A DNA stretch of 64,000 bases. It comes from Bacteroidales bacterium (lineage in GTDB: Bacteria; Bacteroidota; Bacteroidia; Bacteroidales; UBA932). The position numbers and the translations under genes are program-made. Positions 45,638 to 53,971 of the stretch are shown in pieces. The notes beneath the pieces are model-generated. The model worked only from the letters and a program-made list of their open reading frames with translations. It was not told where the DNA came from and searched no databases. The first letter of the stretch is position 1. Each line of letters begins with the position of its first letter. The stretch lies in assembly GCA_017400135.1 (NCBI GenBank), contig JAFPVJ010000021.1, positions 1 through 64,000 of the forward strand. The letters run 5' to 3'.

Positions 45638-48600
45638 ATGTACCCGAAGATGAAAAGATTAATAAAATATATCGTCCTTCCGCTGCTTCTCTGCGGTTCC
45701 GCGGCGTTCGCCCAGGAAACGTCGATGCTGGATTCGATTTCGTTGGGCAATGCCTTCGGGATCCGGGCCAACATCAATGCCTCCGCCGACGCCAGCCTCT
45801 TTGACAAAAGCCCGGAAACGGACATTTCCAACGCCCTCTACGGGCAGTTCGCAGGACTCCTGGTCAAGACAGGATCCAGCGTATACGATTCCAACCAGTC
45901 CAGGCTCAAGCTGTCCCTGCGTCTGCACGGCCACAGCCCGCTGGTCCTGGTCGACGGCATTCCGCGCGACGTGGACGACCTGATGGGACTCGAGATTGAG
46001 TCCATCACCGTCCTGAAAGACGCGGCAGCCGCCGCCCTGTACGGTGTCAAAGGCGCCAACGGCGTGATTTCGATCAACACCAAGCGCGGGCAGGATTCGA
46101 AACTGAAGGTGACGGCCAACTACCAGTACGGCTACCAGACGATGTTCCGGGCCCCGGTATTCGCCGACGCCTATACCTACGGTTTCATGGTCAACGAAGC
46201 CCGCAGCCTGGATGGCCTGCCCGTCAAGTACAACGATGCGGAATTGCTGGCCCTCTACAGCGGCCAGTATCCGTACGCCTACCCCAACGTCAACTGGTGG
46301 GACGAGGTCTACCGCAACCACGGTGACAACCAACAGGCCGAGTTCACCTTCCAGGGCGGCAACAAGAACTTCCGTTACTTCGCCGCCATCGACTACCTCA
46401 AGGAGGACTTCCTCTACAAGAAGGCGACGGCCGACGACCGCTACAACGCCAACCACTACGACAACCGCCTGGGCATCCGGGCCAACGTCGACGTGAACAT
46501 CACCGAGACCACCTCGATGAAGGTGGGCGTGATGGCCCGCCTGGCCGAATTCAACAAGGGCAACTACAGCAGCCGCATCGAGAAGACCCTGTATTCCCTG
46601 CCGTCGGCCGCCTTCCCCGTGAAGCAGGTCGACGGAACGTACGGCGGAACCTCCCTGTACGGCGCCATCAACCCGGTGGCCCAGATGCAGGAGATGGGTC
46701 AGAAGCAGTATTCCCAGACCAAGGTGCTGGCCGACATGATGCTCCGCCAGGACCTGGGCGGTCTCCTCGAAGGCCTCTCGGCCGACGCCAGCGTGGCGTT
46801 TGACTACATCGGCCGTCTGTCCGAGGACGCTACCAAGGAATTCCGTTATTCCGAACTCGTCAGCACGGTCGCGATGCAGGGCAACCAGAGTTACATCCTC
46901 AGCGAGCAGAAGTACTACGGCATCAACTCCAAGGTAGTGGAATTCAGCCACTGGTTCTCCAGCCTGCAGATGCGTTTCGAGTTGCAGGGCCGCCTCAACT
47001 GGGCCCGCGACTTCGACCGGAACCACCTCGAAGCCCACACCGCCTATCGCCAGCGCTCCTGGATCCTGAGCGGACGCAACGAGTCGTCCAAGACCCAGGA
47101 AATCCTGGGCAGCGTCAGTTACAACTGGAACCAGCGCCTCTTTGCAGACGTGGTTGCCAACTATTCCGGCAGCGCCTATCTGCCTAAGGGCAAGCGTTTC
47201 CACCTGTATCCTGCCGTGAGCCTGGCCGGCGTCATACTGCCCGGCGACCCGTACCTCAAGGCTTACGCGTCGGCCGGCCTCGCCGGCAGCGATGACGACC
47301 TGGAGCACGAACTCTGGCGCCAGAACTACGTGAGCGGCAAGAGCTACTACTTCGGCCCCGGCGGCGGTTCCTCCTCCAGCGGGCGCACGGAGACCAATAT
47401 GGCTGCCGTTACCCTGGCGCCCGAGCAGTCTGCCAAGGCTACGCTGGGCACGGATGCCAAGTTCTTTGACAAGCGTCTCGCCATCAATGCGGAAGGCTTC
47501 CTGGAGAAACGCACCAACATGCTCATTTCCCCGGCCAACGTGTCGGAGGTCGTCGGCCTGGACCTGAACGAACAGAGCGTGGGTCAGGCGACCTACCAGG
47601 GCGTCGACCTTTCCGTCGCCTGGAACGAATCCCGGGGCGACTTTGAATACGGCCTCTACGCCAACGGCGGCTGGCTCTGGAGCAAGGTCATCGACGACGG
47701 CCAGGCCTACCAGGCCTACGACTACCTGTACCGCAAGGGCAACCCTGTGGGCCAGAAGTTCGGCCTCGAGGTGATCGGCATTTTCCAGAACCAGATGGAG
47801 ATCAACAACAGCCCGCGCCAGACCTTCGGCGACGTGCGTCCCGGTGACCTCAAGTACCTCGACCAGAACGGCGACGGCGTCATCGACAAGCAGGACCAGG
47901 TCAAGATGTTCGGCACCTCCACCCCGATGTTCCAGTTCGGCTTCGGCCTGAACGCCGGCTACAAGGGATTCAAGGTCTACGCCGACTTCCAGGGCGTCAC
48001 GGGCGTGACGATCAGCCTGCTGGATTCTCCCCTGTATCAGCCCCTCGTCAGCAACGGGACCATCTCCAAGACCTTTATGGACCGGGAGATCACCTGGGCG
48101 CCGGGTCGGGAGGAATATGCGACCATGCCCCGTCTGACCACGCTGGAGAACAGCAACAACTATCGCGACAACTCCCTGTGGTACCGCGACGGTTCCTTCA
48201 TCAAGCTGCGCAACGTGGGGATCTCCTACATGCTTCCGAAGAAGCTCCTGCGCTTCTGTGAGGCCACCGTCTATGTCCGGGGCACCAACCTCTTCAGCCT
48301 GGACAACATCCATTTTGCCGACCCGGAGCAGTTGGGCGCCTACTATCCGTCCCTCCGCACCTTCTGGGGCGGCCTCACGATGAAGTTCGGCTACGGCGAC
48401 GAAGCGAAGAAGGCTGACCGCCCGGCCAGCCCCCGCAGGAAAGCGGAGCCGGTCATGACGGAGAAGATCGTTGAAAAGATCGTGGAGAAGATCGTGGAGA
48501 AGGAAGTCCCGGTCGAAAAGATCGTGGAGAAGCCTGTCCCCGCAAGCACGCTCAACGATATCTACGAGGACAATCTCTACTTCCTCATCGGTGAAGCCGA

Positions 48601-48880
48601 GCTCCGGCCCGACGAGACCTTCAAGCTGGGCCGGATCTGCCAGATCCTCAAAGACAACCCCGATACGAAGATCCAGATCGACGGTTATGCGGACTCCGGT
48701 ACCGGAACGGCCGACATCAACCGGAGGCTGTCCGCCCAGCGGGCCGCCGCCGTTGCCGCGATGCTGACCAAGGCCGGCATTGCCGCCAGCCGCATCGAAA
48801 GCTCCGGCACAGGCTCTGACCGCGATGCCAGCGCGACTCCCGAATCCAACCGCGTTGCGGTATGCATCGTCAAACCCTAA
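45638..48880 (+). CDS. SusC-like TonB-dependent transporter fused to a C-terminal OmpA domain (SusC2)
   Basis: The 1080-residue protein has a signal peptide (to about residue 28) and goes straight into a plug (LVLVDGIPRDVDDLMGLEIE, AAALYGVKGANGVISINTKRG) without the usual N-terminal carboxypeptidase-like domain or a VVVxYG TonB box. The barrel ends with a normal last strand, GGLTMKFGYG, near residue 917. After that come an EKIV-repeat linker (about 945-965) and an OmpA-type domain (980-1080) with IQIDGYADSGTG, NRRLSAQRAAAVAAML and SSGTGSD. The Asp and Arg that hold diaminopimelate in OmpA domains are present. The fusion would tether the barrel to peptidoglycan. It is paired with SusD2. The frame is unbroken, and an ATG at 45650 is an alternative start. 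Confidence 0.9.
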   Translation: MYPKMKRLIKYIVLPLLLCGSAAFAQETSMLDSISLGNAFGIRANINASADASLFDKSPETDISNALYGQFAGLLVKTGSSVYDSNQSRLKLSLRLHGHSPLVLVDGIPRDVDDLMGLEIESITVLKDAAAAALYGVKGANGVISINTKRGQDSKLKVTANYQYGYQTMFRAPVFADAYTYGFMVNEARSLDGLPVKYNDAELLALYSGQYPYAYPNVNWWDEVYRNHGDNQQAEFTFQGGNKNFRYFAAIDYLKEDFLYKKATADDRYNANHYDNRLGIRANVDVNITETTSMKVGVMARLAEFNKGNYSSRIEKTLYSLPSAAFPVKQVDGTYGGTSLYGAINPVAQMQEMGQKQYSQTKVLADMMLRQDLGGLLEGLSADASVAFDYIGRLSEDATKEFRYSELVSTVAMQGNQSYILSEQKYYGINSKVVEFSHWFSSLQMRFELQGRLNWARDFDRNHLEAHTAYRQRSWILSGRNESSKTQEILGSVSYNWNQRLFADVVANYSGSAYLPKGKRFHLYPAVSLAGVILPGDPYLKAYASAGLAGSDDDLEHELWRQNYVSGKSYYFGPGGGSSSSGRTETNMAAVTLAPEQSAKATLGTDAKFFDKRLAINAEGFLEKRTNMLISPANVSEVVGLDLNEQSVGQATYQGVDLSVAWNESRGDFEYGLYANGGWLWSKVIDDGQAYQAYDYLYRKGNPVGQKFGLEVIGIFQNQMEINNSPRQTFGDVRPGDLKYLDQNGDGVIDKQDQVKMFGTSTPMFQFGFGLNAGYKGFKVYADFQGVTGVTISLLDSPLYQPLVSNGTISKTFMDREITWAPGREEYATMPRLTTLENSNNYRDNSLWYRDGSFIKLRNVGISYMLPKKLLRFCEATVYVRGTNLFSLDNIHFADPEQLGAYYPSLRTFWGGLTMKFGYGDEAKKADRPASPRRKAEPVMTEKIVEKIVEKIVEKEVPVEKIVEKPVPASTLNDIYEDNLYFLIGEAELRPDETFKLGRICQILKDNPDTKIQIDGYADSGTGTADINRRLSAQRAAAVAAMLTKAGIAASRIESSGTGSDRDASATPESNRVAVCIVKP

Positions 48881-48892
48881 AGCGAGAAGGAA

Positions 48893-50605
48893 ATGAAAAA
48901 GATATTCTACTTTCTGTCGGTCGTAATCCTGTGTGCAGGATGTAACGTCCTGGATTTTGACGAGACGTCTGCCAGCTACTCCCGCGAGGATATGATCACC
49001 AGCTTCGACAACATTGCCAAGCTGCTCACCAACGTATATGGTTTCATGCCGAACAAGGACATCGCCGACGTAAGCAGCGCCCTGCGCGACTGCGGCTCGG
49101 ACGACGCCGAATACGCCGACCCCGAGGCCTCCGTGCAGCGTTTCACCAACGGCAACTGGAGCGCCATCTCCACCGTGGATGACAAGTGGGAGCTCTTCGG
49201 CGGCATCCGCGCGGCCAACGACTACCTGGAACTGGTCTGGGACGACGCGAAGAAGGACATCCGGGACGACGTCCTGGAGAACCTTTCCCTCTTCAAGTAT
49301 ACGTCCAAATACGCCAGGAACATGGAGAAGCTCGCCTGCGGCCCTTACGAGGCCCGCGTCCTGCGCGCCTACTACTTCTTCGAACTGGCCCGCCGCTACG
49401 GGGACATCCCCATGCCGCTGACCAAGCTCACCGTCGAAGAGGCCAACACCATCGCGAAGACCCCCTTCAACGAGGTCATCGACTTCATCGTGGCCGAGTG
49501 TGACGAGGCGGCCGCCCACCTCCCTAAGACCTTCGTCGGAATGGAGGGAGACGAGATCGGCCGCGTCACCCAGGGATTTGCCCTGGCCGTGAAGGCGAAG
49601 GCGCTGCTCTATGCCGCCTCTCCCCTCTTCAACACGACGGGCGACAAGGCCAAGTGGCAGAAGGCCGCAGCGGCGGCCAAGGCCATCATCGATATGAACT
49701 ACTACCAGCTGGATCCCGCCGAGAAGGCCAACAACTACCTCTCCAACGAGGTGGTCCTGGCCATCTGTCGTTCTGAGAGCCAGAGTTTCGAACGCTACAA
49801 CTATCCGGTCCGGTTCACATACGGCGACCGCACCTCGATGGCTGGAAGCTACCCCACCCAGAACCTGGTCGATGCGTTCCAGACGCTCGCCGGCTACGAC
49901 ATCACCCTGACGTCGAACGGCTGGCAGACGGACGATCCCAACTTCGACGTCACCCAACCATACGAGGGCCGGGACCCGCGCTTTGCCAGGGCCGTCCTCG
50001 CCAACGGAATGACGTTCAAGGGTTCCACCATCGAGACCTACGTGGGTGGCCGGGATTATTCCAAGACCCGCAGCGATCTGGGCACGGTCACCGGTTACTA
50101 CCTCCGGCGCTACCTCATCGAGGACGTGGACTTCACGCCCGAGGCGCAGGTCAAGGCCAAGCACCAGTGGATCATCTACCGCTATGCGGAGGCCCTCCTG
50201 AGCTACGCGGAGGCGCTCAACGAGTACCTGGGCAGTCCGACTGCCACCGACGGCACCTTCACCCTCAGCGCCCTCGACGCCCTGAACCAGGTGCGCGCCA
50301 ACGCCGGGATGCCGGATGTGACGGCTGCTTCCGCGGACGCTTTCCGCGAGGCGGTGCGCCGCGAGTGGCGGGTGGAATTCGCCTTCGAAGACCACCGTTT
50401 CTGGGGTGTGCGCCGCTGGGATATCGGCCTGAGCACGCAAGGACAGATTGACGGCGTGCAGATCACCCGCAGCGGCAACACGTTCGGGTACAAGCGCGTC
50501 ACCGTCGAAAAGCGTACCTGGGCGCCCAAGATGAACCTTTACCCCATTCCTCAGACAGAACTCTTCTGCAATCCCAATCTCCAACCTCAGAATAACGGAT
50601 GGTAG
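48893..50605 (+). CDS. SusD/RagB family lipoprotein (SusD2)
   Basis: This is the partner lid for SusC2, 12 bases downstream of it. The 570-residue protein has lipobox CAGC (C17) followed by NVLDFDE. The helical domain includes YEARVLRAYYFFELARRYGDIPMPL and GFALAVKAKALLYAASPLFN, and the C-terminal part includes YRYAEALLSYAEALNEYLG and VRREWRVEFAFEDHRFWGVRRWDIG. Both are typical SusD features. It is clearly diverged from SusD1, so it may bind a different chain length or form of the substrate. Confidence 0.95.
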   Translation: MKKIFYFLSVVILCAGCNVLDFDETSASYSREDMITSFDNIAKLLTNVYGFMPNKDIADVSSALRDCGSDDAEYADPEASVQRFTNGNWSAISTVDDKWELFGGIRAANDYLELVWDDAKKDIRDDVLENLSLFKYTSKYARNMEKLACGPYEARVLRAYYFFELARRYGDIPMPLTKLTVEEANTIAKTPFNEVIDFIVAECDEAAAHLPKTFVGMEGDEIGRVTQGFALAVKAKALLYAASPLFNTTGDKAKWQKAAAAAKAIIDMNYYQLDPAEKANNYLSNEVVLAICRSESQSFERYNYPVRFTYGDRTSMAGSYPTQNLVDAFQTLAGYDITLTSNGWQTDDPNFDVTQPYEGRDPRFARAVLANGMTFKGSTIETYVGGRDYSKTRSDLGTVTGYYLRRYLIEDVDFTPEAQVKAKHQWIIYRYAEALLSYAEALNEYLGSPTATDGTFTLSALDALNQVRANAGMPDVTAASADAFREAVRREWRVEFAFEDHRFWGVRRWDIGLSTQGQIDGVQITRSGNTFGYKRVTVEKRTWAPKMNLYPIPQTELFCNPNLQPQNNGW

Positions 50606-50634
50606 ACCCAATCTCGATCAAAAACAATCAGAAT

Positions 50635-52380
50635 ATGAAAACATTTATCAGAATCTTTGTTTGTTTGGGTGTCCTTGCCGCGGCGGTTTCCTGCCAGCTG
50701 TACCATATCGACACGCAAATGACGCCCGAGAAGGCGGCTGCCAACATCAGGATGGTGTGCGACGCCCTGCCTTCCTATACCGCTGCAGCGAGCCGTGCGG
50801 ATGCCATTTCCTTTACGGTAAGTTCGAATACGCCCTGGACCATCACCCGTTCCAACGGAGCTGACTGGTGCACGGTGACCCCTTCCTCCAGCGCCAACTC
50901 CTCGCTCATCTCGAGCGTGGTCGTAACCCTGGACGACAATCCGGACGGCACGGACCGCACCGCCACCCTCACCCTGAGGGGAGATAACATCGCGGCCCCC
51001 GTCACCATCCAGATCACGCAGAACAGGCAGGGACGCCTGTTCGTCACCCCGATCGCCAAGGATTTCGTGGCAGCGGGCGGCCCCCTGTCTTTCACCCTCA
51101 ACGCCAACCAGGACTGGACCGTCCGCAGCGACGTCTCCTGGCTGCATTTCAACCGCGAATCCGGCACCCCCGATCCGGACGGACGCACCATCACCATCAT
51201 CGCCACGGCTGATCCGAGCGATGTCCTGACGCGTACCGCCACGGTTACCGTGACCGCCGGTGACGACGAGGAAAGTTTCGAAATCGCCCAGGTAGGACGC
51301 TTCGAGCTGACCGAGGCCGCCACCGAATTCTCCGACGAAGGCGGCTCCCAGACCATGAAACTGCGCACCGACCTCCCCTGGACGGTTTCCGCTGACAAGA
51401 ACTGGATCACCATCGACCCGGCGGAAGGCATCGGCGACGGCTCCAGCGTGGACATCACCGTCACGGCCGCGCCCAACAGCGAGGCCGCGCGCAAAGCCGT
51501 CATCACCGTGACGGCGGGCGATGCCGTCAAGACCTTCGAAGTCTCCCAGGCGGGTGCCGCGTTCGAAATCGTCACGCCCGAGCGTACGGAATTGGACGGT
51601 GAAGCCGATGAACTCATCCTGGAAGTGAAGACCGCCCTCGACTGGGAGCCGGCCACCTCAGTGGAAGGCTGGGCCGTCGAGAAGGTTGACGCCAAGCATT
51701 TCAAGCTTACGGCAGGATGGAACGGCCTCTTCGCCCCCAAGAAGGGCAAGGTGGCCATCACGGGCTCCGGCGGTGCCCTGTCTGAGCTGGAACTCACCCA
51801 GGACTGCAACTTCACCTTCGAAGGCAACTGCGAAGTCCAGGAAGACGGATCCGTGAAGATTTCCGCCGGCGCAAGGTCGCGCGTCAACTTCAAGAAACTC
51901 TACAAACACGCCACCTTCATCCTGAAGATGGGCGCCGTCCACTTCGAAGACAATGGCGAATTCTGGCTGGTCACGCATGAAGCCGGCATGATCAAGGACT
52001 GCGAAATCGAGAACCGAATCTCCCTGTACAAGACCAGCAACATCCGCTTGCGGGCCAACGCCCAATTCCCCGACGGGTCCGCCAAAGCCAGCGGAAGCGC
52101 CACCTACAGCGACAAAGTCAACAAAGACGTCCTCAACGCCATGACGGAGTACCGGGTCGATTTCGTCTCCGCACCGAATCCTGATCCGGAGAAGGCTGAC
52201 AGGACCCTCCGCATGGCTTTCTCTCTCAACGGAACGCTCATCGCCGAACAGTGGGTGTATGACATCTTTGACTATGCTGGCCAGGACATGTCCGCCCCGT
52301 ACTGGTTCGGCTATTACGAGGCCCAGTCCGACGGCACCTGGTACATCGTTAAATCCTGTGACGTAACCCTCTACGAGTAG
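50635..52380 (+). CDS. Lipoprotein with tandem BACON domains (SusE/F position)
   Basis: The protein (581 aa) has lipobox AVSC (C20). At least three, probably four, BACON Ig-like repeats follow (about 45-390), each with the W-T/I-V motif and a [IV]-x-Q terminal strand (TPWTITRSNGADWCTV, DWTVRSDVSWLHF, PWTVSADKNWITI, DWEPATSVEGW). The C-terminal 190 residues form a beta-rich region, possibly a carbohydrate-binding jelly roll. Its position after SusD2 is that of a surface glycan-binding protein. The ATG at 50635 is chosen over an in-frame upstream ATG at 50599 inside susD2. Confidence 0.87.
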   Translation: MKTFIRIFVCLGVLAAAVSCQLYHIDTQMTPEKAAANIRMVCDALPSYTAAASRADAISFTVSSNTPWTITRSNGADWCTVTPSSSANSSLISSVVVTLDDNPDGTDRTATLTLRGDNIAAPVTIQITQNRQGRLFVTPIAKDFVAAGGPLSFTLNANQDWTVRSDVSWLHFNRESGTPDPDGRTITIIATADPSDVLTRTATVTVTAGDDEESFEIAQVGRFELTEAATEFSDEGGSQTMKLRTDLPWTVSADKNWITIDPAEGIGDGSSVDITVTAAPNSEAARKAVITVTAGDAVKTFEVSQAGAAFEIVTPERTELDGEADELILEVKTALDWEPATSVEGWAVEKVDAKHFKLTAGWNGLFAPKKGKVAITGSGGALSELELTQDCNFTFEGNCEVQEDGSVKISAGARSRVNFKKLYKHATFILKMGAVHFEDNGEFWLVTHEAGMIKDCEIENRISLYKTSNIRLRANAQFPDGSAKASGSATYSDKVNKDVLNAMTEYRVDFVSAPNPDPEKADRTLRMAFSLNGTLIAEQWVYDIFDYAGQDMSAPYWFGYYEAQSDGTWYIVKSCDVTLYE

Positions 52381-52385
52381 TTATC

Positions 52386-53945
52386 ATGAAACGGTTTTTA
52401 TATTATGTATATATGCTGATGGCGGCCACGGCCCTGCTTGCGGGGCTGTGCGGCTGCCGGCAGAAAATCGAGGAGCCGATGAAGATCGTAGACCTGCGCT
52501 ACAAGGCACAGGACAGCTACGATCTGGCGGCGACCGGGGCCAAGGCCTTCACCATCCTGGTGGTGTCCACGGAGCCCTGGACCGTCACGAGCGAGCACCC
52601 CGACTGGTGCATCATCAGCGAGGAGGAGGGCGACGCCTCCGAATTCGACCTCGTCCACACGGGCAAGGCGGAGGCCACGAGCATCCAGGTCCAGTACTAC
52701 GACAACAAGCAGCTCGACGACCGGATCGACAAGATCACCATCCAGAGCGACTACTGGGTCGGCAAGGTCATTACCGTCCGCCAGGCCGGCAGTGCCTTCC
52801 TGACCGTTCCCGCGAACGAACTTGACCAGGAAGTGGACAAGTCCGGCGGCGACTGTTTCATCCATGTCAAATCCAATCAGGACTGGAGCGCCCGCGTGAC
52901 CGGGGGTGACTGGATCACCGTCACCGACGGAGCCACGGGCAACGGTGCAGGCACGGTCACGGTCAGCGCACAGAACAATGCCAAGGAAATGCGTTTCGCC
53001 GAAGTGACCATCTTCGACCGCCACAATGAGGCCGCCGCCGTCGTAAAATTCACGCAGGACGGCGTCCAGCTGGTCCCGGGCGTCACGGAAATCCGTGCCG
53101 GTTACGACCAGACTTCCTGCGAGGTGGATGTCACCTCCAACACCCAGTGGGTGGTCGTCAAGAACAGCGACGTGGACGACTGGTTCCAGATCCTGACGCC
53201 TTCCGGCAACAAGGACGGCAAGATCCAGATTTCCCTGACGCCGAACGACGGGACGCGCCTGCGCAGCGCCGTCATCATCCTGAGGAATGTCGTCGAGAGC
53301 GAAGGCGACTTCGTGGCGGAGAAGTACATCACCATCAAGCAGGCCTATCGCGTCATCCCCGTCGTCCATGTATTCGACAATGACGAGCTCGGGAACTGGA
53401 ATGTGGAAAGTGCCAGTCCTCCCACCTACGTCAGCGGAAGCGGCATGCTCTTCACGAACGTTTGTACGTTACAGAAAGGCAGTATGCCATTCGGCGACTA
53501 CAAGTTCTATTGGAAGGAAATCAAGGCCGTCAACAGCGGCGTCCGGATCCGTGCGGTCTTTGCCTACGACGACATCGAGGAAATCAAGTTCGGTCTCAGA
53601 ATCAGCAGCAGCGGCAAGAATGTCATGTATCTGGACTTCAATGCCGCCTCTTCCGGAAAGAGTGGAAAGCCGGATGGTTATTCCGTTCCTGAGGACATTG
53701 ACTTCTCGGTTCCTCACACGTTCGCCTGCCGCTTCCTGCCCATCATCGATTCCGAGTACTGTCACGTGGCCATTTATCTGGACGACGTCCTGATCCTGGA
53801 ATTTGACACCAGTGAAAAGATCCTGGATGAAGTCAAGTGGGGCACGAAGATCAACATGTATCTCTCGGTCGATTCCGGCGGTGCCGGAGACAGTGCCGTC
53901 CTGGAGAAATACGAGTATTCAACGCCCTTGGATTGGGGCGATTAA
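52386..53945 (+). CDS. Lipoprotein with BACON domains and C-terminal beta domain
   Basis: The 519-residue protein has a lipoprotein signal (Cys at 22 or 24 in AGLCGC). Three BACON-like repeats follow (about 35-325), with PWTVTSEHPDWCII, DWSARVTGGDWITV and QWVVVKNSDVDDWFQI. The C-terminal region (about 330-519) looks like a concanavalin/laminin-G-type beta sandwich and could bind sugar. It lies 5 bases after the previous BACON gene and has a similar plan, so the two are probably diverged duplicates. Confidence 0.85.
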   Translation: MKRFLYYVYMLMAATALLAGLCGCRQKIEEPMKIVDLRYKAQDSYDLAATGAKAFTILVVSTEPWTVTSEHPDWCIISEEEGDASEFDLVHTGKAEATSIQVQYYDNKQLDDRIDKITIQSDYWVGKVITVRQAGSAFLTVPANELDQEVDKSGGDCFIHVKSNQDWSARVTGGDWITVTDGATGNGAGTVTVSAQNNAKEMRFAEVTIFDRHNEAAAVVKFTQDGVQLVPGVTEIRAGYDQTSCEVDVTSNTQWVVVKNSDVDDWFQILTPSGNKDGKIQISLTPNDGTRLRSAVIILRNVVESEGDFVAEKYITIKQAYRVIPVVHVFDNDELGNWNVESASPPTYVSGSGMLFTNVCTLQKGSMPFGDYKFYWKEIKAVNSGVRIRAVFAYDDIEEIKFGLRISSSGKNVMYLDFNAASSGKSGKPDGYSVPEDIDFSVPHTFACRFLPIIDSEYCHVAIYLDDVLILEFDTSEKILDEVKWGTKINMYLSVDSGGAGDSAVLEKYEYSTPLDWGD

Positions 53946-53971
53946 CCAAAGGACCTTAAATAGAATCTGTC

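Noticed and set aside
42862-45831. 989-codon open frame on the minus strand opposite SusC1/SusD1
   Set aside because: Same cause: antisense of well-supported SusC and SusD genes, with no recognisable domain.
48380-48600. Possibility that the SusC2-OmpA join is a pseudogene fusion or frameshift
   Set aside because: The frame stays open with normal codon use through the linker, and the OmpA domain has all its key motifs. Still worth confirming with reads.
45659-50611. Very long open frame (1650 codons) on the minus strand opposite SusC2/SusD2
   Set aside because: It is a shadow of GC-rich plus-strand genes with clear domains. It has no signal peptide or known motif and reads as low-complexity His/Val/Gly/Asp-rich sequence.
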